Shown here in pieces: positions 52,375-61,100 of a DNA stretch of 64,000 bases (its first letter is position 1; each line of letters opens with the position of its first letter). The notes beneath the pieces are model-generated. The model worked only from the letters and a program-made list of their open reading frames with translations, searched no databases and was not told the DNA's origin. A program made the position numbers and the translations under genes. Source of the DNA: Thamnaconus septentrionalis (Eukaryota; Chordata; Actinopteri; Tetraodontiformes; Monacanthidae); contig CM020509.1 of the NCBI GenBank assembly GCA_009823395.1, positions 19,223,501-19,287,500 of the forward strand. The letters run 5' to 3'.

Positions 52375-55300
52375 GGGGGTCCCACATATCACAGGAGTGA
52401 AGGTGCCGAGCTGGCAGAGCTCAGACAGCCGCCGTATTTACATCTTGTTACCAACAGACGGGCCGACAAAAGGAGGACGAAGAGGAGGGGCGGAAGAATC
52501 CCGCCCAGTCGACCCAGTCGAGTCCAGTCGCTCCTGCTGAGATATGCAGCTGGTCTGCGTGTGCATGTAGGGGGCGCCGTGCACCAGCCTGGGGTTGTGC
52601 AACCCTGCACGGCCTGCACCCCTGGATTACACTACACCGCCACACCGCAGCTCGTCGCGCCCACACGCTCACACCCTCTCCTCCTTCTCCTCTGCTTCCT
52701 CCTCCCACTCCTCCCCCTCCTCTTCCTCGCCCCCGCCTCCTCCTGCCACAAAGTTTTTTTTTTCCTGCTTGTCAGCAGAAAGAGAAAAAAGAAGAAGAAG
52801 AAGAAGAAGAAGAAGAAGAAGAAGAAGAAGAAGAAGAAATCCTGATTTATCCTTCAAGCAATGACCGAAAGGTGTGTGCGCGCGAGTGTGTGAGATTAGA
52901 GATGGGGAGAGAGAAGAGAGAGGAGTGTGTGCGTGTGCGTTTGTGTGTGTGTGTGTGTGTGTCGGGGCGGGGAGGGGAGATTGGAAATATACACTGGGAC
53001 GACGATGCAGAAACAAAGAGTGTGGACGTGCAGCCGCGGCTCCGTCCCGCCGCACAGGAAGAACATCGACAACAAAGCGCTCGATGGCGCGCGGCTAACA
53101 CGCTGCCATCTGTTATCGGCGCTGACAGGGGAAGTGTCGCTTACACGCCGGCTACAAAACGACCCGGCGTGTACGGCGAGTTGGAAATGAAAGAGCGCAG
53201 CGTTGGGGTTGGTGGTGGTGGAGGGGGGTCGGGGGGGGGGGCAGATTTACATTTACAACAAAGAGGAAGCAGACGAGGAATTTTCCTGCCGCTCGCCACC
53301 TCGCAGCAGCGTGAAATCAAAAGGCGAGGGGAGGGGGGGGGGGCTCGTAGGAGGCTCCAAACTGTGACGACGACTATCGACAGTATCACAGAGGCAGGCT
53401 AACAGATAGCAAGGGATTCCTTGAGAAGCTGCATCATTAAGCCACCACTTATCATTTCATGGGGTAACTTTTTGGATGAGGGATTTGTACCTTTTAGCAT
53501 GGTCAGCTAATAAAGTTCAAGTTAAAGTCCCAGCGATTGTCGCATCCCGAAGGATGCAAAACCTGTCCTCCGCATTTGACCCTTCATCCCCTGAGGGAGA
53601 GCGGTGGGCAGCAGCGGTGCCGTGCCCGGGAATCATTGGGTGATCTGACCCCCCCAATTCCAACCCCCAATACTGAGTGCCAAGCAGGGAGGCAATGGGG
53701 ACCATTTTTACAGTCTTTGGTGCGAGGGAGCGAACCCACAACCTGCCAGTCGGCCGGCTAAACTAATTATAAAGAACTGGCAGATTTTCTTTGGGATGGC
53801 AGCAGTGGCTAAACTGACATCAGCCTCAGCCAATCACATCCTGTTCTATACACCTTTATAGCTTTTTCCAGGTCAGAAGGGCCCTTTATGCATCCTGCAG
53901 GTTTCTGCAGGTTTCTGCAGGTTAACAAAGGATATATATATCTAGATATCTATATATATATCTATATATCTATATATATCTAGATATATATAGATATATA
54001 TATCTAGATATATACATATAAAGTTATTGAACACCTAGAAAGCTGCTCAATAATTGATATTTAGATGATTAGAGGCATAAACTCAGCATTCGGGGTTGCC
54101 ATAAATTGAACATTGTATTTGAAAAAAACCTCCATCTAGATCAACTGGATCAACTCAACTGAAGTCCTGCAGGTCCGACGTTCTCCCATCTCACCCATAA
54201 CCCAAGCCGAACCACATCTGAGAGGATGAACATATGAACAAGCGCAGCGACTCTGACGCGATGCTTTGAACAGTTACAAAGAGGCTGCTGAAGGTGAGAT
54301 AATAAAGCAGCAGCGCCGCAGTCGCCGTTTAGCAGCGCCGCAGGAGGAGGAAGGACAGCTGGAAACAGATGGACCTGCATTAACTATGCAAGTAATACAT
54401 ACATGCCCCGTTATGCTTTGTTGACTGCTGCTGTCTTTTCCGAGAAGAAAATGCTGCAAATGTTTTCGGGCGACTCGGGTGAAACAATGTCGGAATCGTG
54501 GCACTGAAACGTCGACAGATTATGACAACTAAATACGTTTATTACAAGAGGCACTTTACTATCAGAACCAGCGCCGCTTCTCTCCCTCAACTCACCCGGC
54601 GCTGATATCGCAGATGCGGAAAAGCGCTAAATATTTACATCCCTCAACTGTTGCCATGCTACTAGTGGAGCTGCTAGCCACGGCTAAAAATAGACGGTGA
54701 TGAGGCCGCGGCGGTAAAATATATATGAAGCTCACCGCCGGCTTAATTGTGCAGGCTCGAGGATAGCTGAATAAGTTAAATAACAGCAGCTGGAAAGGTT
54801 AAACCACAGTCCGTCCTCTCCAGTCGGCTGGCTGGAGACACCAAGACGCAGCAGCTAAACTAGACTTTGAACGTTCCAGCGAATTCTGCGCTCTGCAGCA
54901 GGAGCCAAAGGAGAATCACTCTGCTCTCGAGCGAGTCACTCCAGTTACCTGCTGGCTAATCCAGCACGGAGCAAGGATTTAGAAGGGCAACCCAAAATAG
55001 CCTTATTTTCTGGCCCAAAGTGCTGACACCTGGATAAATGCTAATAAAGTGCCCCCCATACAGGCCTGTGACTCTGATAAATACTGAGCAAGCACGACGC
55101 TAACAGGTGGAACTGCGGATGTGACTCCTTTAAATCCTCTCCGTAACCTTGCACTTCTGCAGCCGGATTCTCTGAAATTTCATAGACTAAATTTTATCTC
55201 GGGAAAAAAAAAAATCAGAGTGAGAAGCGTTTTCAGTCGATCTTTGTCAAAGTGGCCGCATCACCAAAATAATCAGCGTCTTTTTAATCGGGACAAAAGC

Positions 55301-55619
55301 TGGAGGACAAAGTAGCTGCGGCGAATTGTCCTTCACAAAAACAAGCAAAAAAATTGCATGTATATTTCTATCCTTCCTATGTTATAAAATAAATAAATTG
55401 ATTAATTAAAACAAGCTTTTCATATTATTAACCTATTTATTGAAACCATGTTTCTCCATAGCTAGTGCTGGTGATCATACAGTAAGAAATACTTTCTGAA
55501 GACAAAGTAAAAGCAGATCTGCACTGGTGAGTGTGACTTAAAAAACAAAACAAACGAAAGACAAACAAAACAGAGCAGAGCGCCGCCCTGCCTGAGGACC
55601 GTAAAACTGCAGCTTCGGT

Positions 55620-55651
<32 letters not shown>

Positions 55652-58158
55652 TCATCCCAGACAGGAGGGATCAAGAGAGGAACCTGCAGCACCGATTAGC
55701 TAATTAGGCTTCCTGAAGCAATAAACACATTCTTTTGCGGCGGTCATCACTGGTGGTATATCACCCCACCAACCCTCCCACCATCCCCCTCTCTGCTTCA
55801 CCCCCCTTTCCCACCCCTCCTCACCGCCTCCCCCTGCTGGCAAAAGGCATAAATCGCAACTCCAGTTCGGACACGTCGAGCACCACAGACGCACACAGAT
55901 CAGGTTCACTTTTCGACTGACGGTGATGATGATGATGATGGTGATGGTGATGATGGTGATGGTGATGGTGACGATGACGTTTTTGCAAACAGTGACAGCA
56001 GCAGAAACAACAGAGCAGACGAGGAAAACGGGGGGGGGAGGGAGAGACAAGGAAGAGGGGGAGGGAGGAGTGATGACACTGTGGTGAGCCTGGGAGGGAG
56101 GGAGGGAGGGAGGGAGGGAGGGAGGAGAGTTGGGGGTGGTCGCACTTACTTGCAGAAGGGCTGGTTAATACCATGTATGAAGTAACAGTCTCCTCCGTTG
56201 GCGCAGTAGGCCTTCTCCGACTCGTTGCAGCGCCGGACGTGGCTGACGCCCGCGGACAGGCCGGTGGAGGTGGTCACGATGGTGGTGGTGACCACGGGGA
56301 CGGCGGTCAGACAGGAAACACCTGCGGGAAGCAAAGGGAAGAACAGCTACGTTACGGGCACGTGACGTGTCCCAGCAGCGGTCCCCACGCTGAGCCACGT
56401 ACCTTTCAGACGCCGCGCAAAAAGAACCTCAGCGAGACAAAATCTCTCGACCAGTTTTATTTTATTTTGTGCAGCACTCAGTCAGTGAGCTGCGCTGGCA
56501 GCAGCAGCAGCAGCAGCTCTCTGGCTGGCTGGCAAACTCAGAGAGAGTTGGCCTGGGTCAGATACTCCTGCTCCCCTCACACGTCTCCTTGCAAGACTTG
56601 AAAAGCTGCGAGCTGCTTATTTCTCCTCAGGGCTGCTGGCGTTCTCTCCAGGCAACTTCAGCCGCCGTTAAAATCATCAGACGGAGGACAGAGGAGCCGG
56701 GCAGCGGTGATGTAAGACCGACACCGCGGCCGCTGGAAGCCAAGCAGGCTTCAAGTTTGACCTTGAAATTTTGATTTTGACTGGATTATTTCAAAAGTCG
56801 AAGGTCAAAGGTTCTCAAAAGGTAGCATTTGGCCACGCTCGCCAATTGTGAAATGCTACCGCTAGCAATTTGAGGAGTGTCTGCGGTTTTCATATAATCC
56901 AACATAGAAACAGAACACACAGAAAACAGCAACAAAAAATAAAAGTTTAAAATTAAATGTCCCTTGAAGAATAATTTTACTAGTAAATGTCAGTGGAAAG
57001 ATGCTGAATGATGTCACCAAGGTCAAAGGTCAGCTATAGATAGATAGATAGAAAAATGGATAGACATGCGAGGTTGCTCACAGATCTGCACGCTGATGAT
57101 ACTGGTCACGTTTTCTTGTCCCACCGAGTTCTCAGCCACGCAGGTGTAGTTGCCGGAGTCATCGGCGCGCACGCGGCTGATCTGCATCTTCGAGTTTTTC
57201 CTTCAGCGGAGACGCCAAGAATGGGAAAGACAGCAGGAGGGCAGGAGAAGAAGACAAGACAGAGAAGGTGAAACAGGGACGGCGTCAGTCAACTGTACAG
57301 CAGCAGACTCACTGGAGTTGTGAGTCCCTCTGATAACTGGAGCACTTGTTCTGTGTTACTGGCACTGAATCAATGCCAGTGTTGGTGGAAGCACTCATGC
57401 TCCGCACCGCATGCAAAAGCTGGAGTTAAAACAAGGCATCTGTGGCTTCCACAGAGCGTGTTTAGTTGAACAAAAAGTATTTTATCTCCTCTCTGCCAAT
57501 AAGGAAAGATAAAGCGCAGCACTGCCAAACTTCAGAATGTCACACAATCAAGATTAAAAAAAGGTGCACAACAGCTTTTTTTTGGTTGAAGAAGCTCACA
57601 CCAGTCTCTTCAAGCCGAGTTTAGCCAAGGGAAACATCACGACTACAGCGGAGAGGACGACGACGGCAACCACCTCAGGACACACAGTGAACGTGTGTCA
57701 AAACATGCAGTATTAAAATCAGTCCTTTGTGATGTCACAAAGGGCACTGATACCCCTCCAGTTAGGTGAGACTACCAAGAAGTTTCCATCTTTGTTTTTT
57801 TGTCCATTTCCAAAACAAGCAGACGCCTGAACTTTCAGTTTTGCCATTTTTTTTGGCAGTAGGCTGCAAACAGAAGGCTAAATATGATGTTAATGGAGAT
57901 GTGGAAAGGTTGTTTTTTTTTTATTACAAATGTGAATAAATGTCAAATACGGGACGTCTCGGGCGCGAGAGTGTCTGGTGCGACACACTCACTTGTTGGT
58001 CCTTATTTTCAGGTCTCGGCCTTTTTGCAGCTCCTGGCCGTCTTTGTACCAGCGGAAGGACGGGCTGGGGTTCCCCGACGACGCCTCGCACTTCAGGTAG
58101 AGCCGGTCGCCCTCCATCAGGGACTGGCCTCGCATCAGCCGGAGCTTCGGAGCAGAGG
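34443..58158 (-). CDS. nrg2: Neuregulin-2 type ErbB ligand precursor (partial, 5' end outside window)
   Basis: This is a type I transmembrane pro-neuregulin. Its shed EGF domain activates ErbB3/ErbB4 receptors on neighbouring cells. Exons in view on the minus strand are 58158-57993, 57200-57082, 56321-56150, 47971-47913, 39628-39526, 38955-38826, 37931-37804, 37406-37191, 36308-36125 and 34992-34443. All splice junctions are GT-AG and in phase. The order is Ig C2 domain, short serine/threonine spacer, EGF domain, juxtamembrane and transmembrane helix, then a long cytoplasmic tail. The tail motifs SSVGTSKCSSPAC, SDR-YVSALTTPARLSPVEFHY and VPTFQITSPN match NRG2 better than NRG1. Which teleost paralogue (2a or 2b) it is cannot be told. 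The coding start lies beyond 64000, because the first visible exon opens in mid-codon. The last exon shows frame problems. Confidence 0.92.
35091..35405. mobile_element. Deleted hAT-like element, relative of 7426-8256
   Basis: It begins CAGGGGTGGGCAAACTTTTT and keeps blocks shared with the fnta-intron element: CCCACCTCATAGGA, ATTGAAAATGAACG, CCCACGGTATTT, ACCCTTAAAACACT and AATATAATTTCTTCAAG. Its right end (GCCGGATTAACATCG) stops before the terminal inverted repeat. It lies in the nrg2 intron before the last exon. Confidence 0.65.
35751..35790. repeat. (AT)n microsatellite
   Basis: About 19 AT units in an nrg2 intron, set in a generally AT-rich stretch at 35640-35800. Confidence 0.9.
36125..38955 (-). 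CDS. nrg2: nrg2 cytoplasmic tail exons
   Basis: Four exons (38955-38826, 37931-37804, 37406-37191 and 36308-36125) encode the proximal tail. Recognisable blocks are KQRKNMHSHLHQNQ, RMLANGPNHPGPG-AEEIPMVD, YISKSIPTTECVI, EEQTWSMERTESMNSD, SSVGTSKCSSPAC, DSYDSLRDSPHSDR, YVSALTTPARLSPVEFHY and DDDQPLLRCPD. All junctions are in phase. Confidence 0.92.
38631..38660. repeat. (CAG)10 trinucleotide repeat
   Basis: About ten CAG units in the nrg2 intron left of the exon at 38826-38955. They read CTG on the sense strand. Confidence 0.9.
39526..39628 (-). CDS. nrg2: nrg2 transmembrane exon
   Basis: This 103-bp exon encodes KAEELYQRRVLTITG and the helix ICVALLVVGIICVVAYC, then the stop-transfer KTK. 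The juxtamembrane part is the shedding region in neuregulins. The exon is almost identical in wording to mammalian NRG1 and NRG2. Confidence 0.95.
39638..39825. repeat. CA-rich microsatellites beside the transmembrane exon
   Basis: (CA)n at about 39638-39690 and interrupted CA at about 39764-39820. The first starts only 10 bp from the acceptor of the nrg2 transmembrane exon, so on the sense strand it is a GT run in the polypyrimidine-tract area. Confidence 0.85.
41028..41155. mobile_element. Dispersed teleost repeat fragment
   Basis: The segment has CATTC repeats, then CTTCTATACCCGCTTATTCC, GGGTCACGGGGGTCTGCTGG, AGCCTATCC, GGCAGGGTACACCCTGGAC and GTCGCCAGTTCATCGCAGGG. This wording occurs very widely in fish genomes as the tail of a LINE/SINE-type repeat. 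I do not assign the family. The ATAGCTATT-like sequence at both edges (41021 and 41153) may be its target duplication. Confidence 0.55.
42224..42598. repeat. Polypurine (GAG/GAA) tract with 154-bp period
   Basis: About 375 bp are almost pure purine on the plus strand. Two internal blocks recur exactly 154 bp apart: GGTGGAGGAGAAGAAGAAGA at 42281 and 42435, and GATGAAGAAGACAGAGGAGG at 42379 and 42533. Long Glu/Arg or Ser/Pro/Leu frames here are compositional and not genes. Confidence 0.85.
43261..44700. mobile_element. 1.4-kb element with inverted termini and internal repeats
   Basis: The left end (GAAAGCTGCAAGCAGCGTTG, then ATGGGGCTGAGTCCG and CTCGTCGC) is mirrored at the right end by GTCGGGCTCAGCCCCAATAA. 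Inside, a block containing TGTAGGTGGTGCTATGGAGC at about 43460 recurs near 44475, each copy followed by a 'TGACGTGC' segment. A GGGGTCAAATGTG-like segment recurs near 43430, 43580 and 43995. The palindromic AGCTGCAAGCAGC start is familiar from abundant fish repeats of unclear class. There is no coding capacity. Confidence 0.55.
45640..45680. repeat. (CA)n microsatellite
   Basis: About 18 CA units followed by CGCA tetranucleotides, in an nrg2 intron. Confidence 0.9.
47272..47646. mobile_element. hAT-like element with perfect 8-bp target duplication
   Basis: The element opens CATATGTGTCAAACTCTGGC, then CCGCGGG, and ends with GAGTTTGACCCCCCA. It is bounded by identical TTCTACAG at 47264-47271 and 47647-47654. 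Its interior (CAAATCCCAGAAT-like, 'TTAATTGGTTTATTG', 'CATAAAAAGGCTC') is shared with the aup1-intron element at 12540-13064. It lies about 270 bp from the nrg2 EGF exon at 47913. Confidence 0.8.
47784..47822. repeat. (CA)n microsatellite next to nrg2 EGF exon
   Basis: About 18 CA units lie 90 bp downstream, on the sense strand, of the exon at 47913-47971. Confidence 0.9.
47913..47971 (-). CDS. nrg2: nrg2 EGF C-terminal exon
   Basis: A 59-bp exon encodes CPNDYSGDRCQNSVITEFY, completing the EGF domain with its last two cysteines. It splices in from 56150 (AA|G codon) and out to 39628 (A|AG codon, giving Lys before AEELYQ). In mammals this position has alternative exons that decide receptor affinity. 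Only this 'GDRCQ' type exon was found here. Confidence 0.9.
48174..48223. repeat. (GA)n microsatellite
   Basis: About 24 GA units. Further GGGA/GAGA-rich sequence extends left to 48000. Confidence 0.9.
48538..48781. mobile_element. TTAA-flanked MITE (piggyBac-like)
   Basis: This 244-bp element has TTAAAGGGCCGGCGTGTAG at the left and the inverted TACACACTGGACCTTTAA at the right. Both ends coincide with TTAA, the target of piggyBac-type transposons. The consensus TTAAAGGTCCAGTGTGTA is widespread in fish. There is no coding capacity. Confidence 0.65.
49793..50324. mobile_element. Second TTAA-flanked MITE
   Basis: The left end is TTAAAGGGACAGCACGC. The right end, GTGAACTGGTCCTTTAA, is its imperfect inverse. 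TTAA occurs at both edges, and the length is 532 bp. It differs internally from the element at 48538. There is no coding capacity. Confidence 0.6.
50387..50420. mobile_element. Fragment of a dispersed fish repeat
   Basis: The TACTTTATTGATCCCAAATT motif followed by GGGAAA is a common terminus of fish retroelements. Only this short piece is recognisable. It is directly followed by a CA microsatellite. Confidence 0.4.
50634..50685. repeat. (CA)25 microsatellite
   Basis: About 25 uninterrupted CA units. A second CA run lies at 50432-50459. Long T runs follow at 50738-50762 and 50995-51025. Confidence 0.9.
52190..52225. repeat. (GGA)n microsatellite
   Basis: About ten GGA units passing into GAA units. 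A (GT)n run follows at 52342-52373. Confidence 0.85.
52786..52840. repeat. (AAG)17 trinucleotide repeat
   Basis: About 17 uninterrupted AAG units in an nrg2 intron. They read CTT in the nrg2 sense orientation. Confidence 0.9.
53515..53765 (-). mobile_element. tRNA-derived SINE fragment
   Basis: Read on the minus strand, the right end carries GGTTGTGGGTTCGCTCC, close to the pol III B-box GGTTCRANNCC. The body holds CTTGGCACTCAGTATTGGG-type, CCCGGGCACGGCACCGC-type and GGGACTTTAACTTG segments. All are typical of a SINE very common in teleosts. The A-box end is degraded or lost near 53760. Confidence 0.6.
53932..54020. repeat. AT-rich TATCTAGATA palindromic repeat
   Basis: About 90 bp consist of TATATA, TCTATA and TCTAGATATA units, each self-complementary. 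The run is likely to form cruciform or slipped structures. Confidence 0.8.
55621..55649. repeat. (CAG)9 trinucleotide repeat
   Basis: About nine CAG units in an nrg2 intron. A shorter (CAG)5 lies at about 56500-56515. Confidence 0.9.
55922..56126. repeat. GAT/GGT repeat and (GGGA)n run
   Basis: GATGATG/GGTGAT units at 55922-55975 are followed by a G-rich stretch. A (GGGA)n run at about 56093-56124 ends 25 bp from the donor site of the nrg2 EGF exon at 56150. Confidence 0.8.
56150..56321 (-). CDS. nrg2: nrg2 spacer and first part of EGF domain
   Basis: The exon encodes a Thr/Val-rich spacer (VPVVTTTIVTTSTG). The first four EGF cysteines follow in RRCNESEKAYCANGGDCYFI and QPFCK. The donor is GTAAGT. 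The 'ANGGDCYFIHGINQ' wording resembles NRG2 rather than NRG1, which has a longer loop here. Confidence 0.93.
57082..58158 (-). CDS. nrg2: nrg2 Ig C2 domain exons
   Basis: Two exons (58158-57993 and 57200-57082) encode the immunoglobulin domain that binds heparan sulfate in neuregulins. The first carries PKLRLMRG, then LYLKCEASSGNPSPSFRWYK with the first domain cysteine and tryptophan. The second carries DDSGNYTCVAENSVG with the second cysteine, the usual Asp-x-Gly-x-Tyr-x-Cys pattern. They join across an AA|G codon. Confidence 0.92.
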
Positions 58159-61100
58159 CTGGAGAGAGAGAGGGAGAGGGCGAGGGAGGGCGAGAGAGAG
58201 GGAGAGGGAGGAAGAGAGAGAAAATCAAAGCTTGCATTACTCAAATTAACTACAGACATTCAATTAATCTACCCATTTAATTGTGTGAGTGTTTGTGTGT
58301 GTGTGTGTGCGTGTGTGTGTGCGTGTTTGTCTGGCTGGCTTGGCGAAAACTGTTGATGGGTTCAGCTAAGGCCACACAGGTCAGCGCAGATGAGACGGAC
58401 AGAATACAAAACGCACAAACACAAATACTCACACACACACACACACAATGCGCTTCAATGTGGTTTTCGCATAATAAAAGCAATATTTTTGAACGGTGCG
58501 AAGCGAAAAAAGACGTAATTCTGGTAGATGGAGGTACAAAACATTTTGCACTTTGGAGCGGCCATTTCAGGTGTCACTACTGCTGTTGCCGCTGTTATCA
58601 TCAGGAGGCGAAGGCAACGGGTGAGAGTTCAAAGGCAAAGTCCGTGCGTCCGTATGAGAGCGGACACGAAGGAGGGATTTGACTGTGGATTCAGAATATC
58701 ACAATGACCCGGTGTGATGCCATCGAACCGTGGAGGTGGAGAGAAATGTCCCCCACTTTTCACATTTTCACTTGAAGTGAACGTGAAAAAGTGTTTCCAT
58801 GCAATTTCTGCAATATACCTCGGTATCAATACCACTGAAAAACCACCTCGTGTGAGCGTCAAAACCCTCAAGCGATATTTGAGAGGTTTTTCGAAGTTTA
58901 GTTGTTTCAAGAAGCAGTTTTTTATTGCGATATTAAGGTTTTTGTGCAACTCTAGGGGTAATGGAAACGCAGCTGGCGACCGACAAACTCACAAAAGCGT
59001 TCACAGGTGAAAAAATACCCCAGAAAAAAATGACACGCACAAAAACACACAGACGGGGTGTGTATGAATCAGCTGATAGGCACCACCCTGGACCTCACAC
59101 ACAGGAGGAGAGAGGAAACAGAAAGATGAAGAGGCTCAGAGAAGAACGACCAACGGAGGTGTGAGAGACTGATGATCAGAAAGTCACACAGGAAACACAG
59201 CAAAAAAAAAAGAAAGAAAAAAAGCGTCGATGCGACAGGATTGAAGCAGAGGAAGCAGCGAAACAAGTTGTCAACCGGGCAACATTCACACTGAACACAG
59301 TAAAGAGCGAAACACAGAATTATCATCAAACATTTCTGGATTCTCTCTTTTTCATTTAGGAATCATTCACACGGGTGCAAAGCACAGATATAACATATCA
59401 ATCCACCACCATCATGCACCACATCTCAGAACATCTGGGCCTTTTTTTTGTTATGTTTTAGAGAAAAAAAACAATTCCAACTTTTCACGTGACCTGCTTT
59501 ACATCTCATGAAACAAAAACATGAGCCTCTGTCTCTGAGAGTCTGAGGAACGCGCACGGCTGAGTTTTGCGGGGGGGATTCCCATTGAAGTGGATCCTGG
59601 TCCTGGTGTGACAACGGTGGGACTGAGTGGGAGAGAAGAAGCGAGTGAGGCGGGACGGAGGTGAAGAAAGACGGAGAACCTGGGCGGAGGAGCAGCGGCA
59701 GCGGCAGCAGCCGAGCAGCTTGTCGTTACGTAAGCAGGATTTAAGAGGGATTTTCAGACTCGGGACGAGAACACGCAGAGCGTCTTTTAAATCCAGCTCG
59801 CACATTTTTTTTTCTCTTTTCGCAAGATTTAGAACCGACACACGTTGCTGCCGCTGCTGCTGCTGCTGCTGCTGCATAATTCCACATCAGCAGAGAGTAA
59901 ATCATCATCAGCGGATCCCCCCCCCCCGCCCCCCCTTCGCCTCCTCATATGGCTCCTGGCTCGTAATGAATTATTTTGAAGAACAGCGCCGAGCGTCGCT
60001 GTCGTCATACATTTTGGGGAATAATTTGGAAGCTATTCCGGACAAATCGACCGAAATAGCAGCAGCTCAGTTGGGAGGAGCTTCCCGGGTTCCAGGTTCC
60101 TGGGTTTGGCTTCAGGTTTTTTTTTTTTTTTTTTTCAAAATTCCAGATTAAAGATTCCAGGGGAGTTGCGTTTCTACTATTTGGTGCAATTCTGAAGGCC
60201 GCGCTGGCCCATCCCACCGAATTAATGCAGAGTTCAAGCAGCAATACGCAAAAAAAACAAAAACAACACAGCGAAGCAACAACCGCCCACTCGGGCAGCA
60301 AGGAAAACGTTGCGTGATGCATTAAAATATATATAAAGACACAATTGTCTGTCCATGTGAACTGAATCATGCAGGACACGACCCTGAAGCCAGACCATGT
60401 CAGGGTTTTAGTAGAATTTTTTTTCATCCAAAGCCAGTTAAAAAAAACAAAACAAAACAATATTGCTCCTTTGACAAAAAATATGCGCATTTTCCGTTAA
60501 ACTTGCTAAACTGCACAAATCGAATTAAAAAAAAAAATACAATCCAGAAAAACGGTCTTTGTGCTCGCAATTTCAACAGGGCAGACCTCACTCTTCCTTC
60601 ACAATTACAGGTCACATGATCCATTCATCAGCATGCAGCGGCTCCCAGAGAAGCAGGAGCCTCATCACGTAACCTCATCGAAAGAGGAGCAAAATTTTTC
60701 TTTTTTTCATTTTCCATGCTCCATCCTTCTGCGTCACCTTCTGAACTCCCTCCTATGTGGCCACGCCCACATTCCCTTTGCAGCGACCCCCTCACCCCCG
60801 ACCGCGACAGCCAGCAGACATTGGCTTCTGATTAGCAGCGATGACCCAATGACCTCACCAGTCGGATGACATGTGACATCACTGATTGGAAGTGCCAGCG
60901 TCATTTCACACAACTGAGGCTCACCATTCACTACAAGTGTATTTGGATGTACTTTTATTTGGACGTCCGCATATATTCAAACTCACTTCTTTGCAGTGAT
61001 TTTTTTTGAGGCCCTACTAGAGTTCAGACCCTTTGATTTTCGCGTCAGAAATCAAATACAGCATGAAGATCACCAGCCAAACACTCATGGACGTCATGAT

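Larger units (their letters stand above)
47972..56149 (-). other. nrg2: nrg2 intron splitting the EGF domain
   Basis: This 8.2-kb intron separates the two EGF exons. No additional EGF-type exon was recognised by eye. It contains GA and CA repeats, two TTAA elements, a tRNA-SINE and long GC-balanced blocks free of simple repeats (51640-51850, 53030-53180 and 54560-54810), which may be regulatory. Confidence 0.6.
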
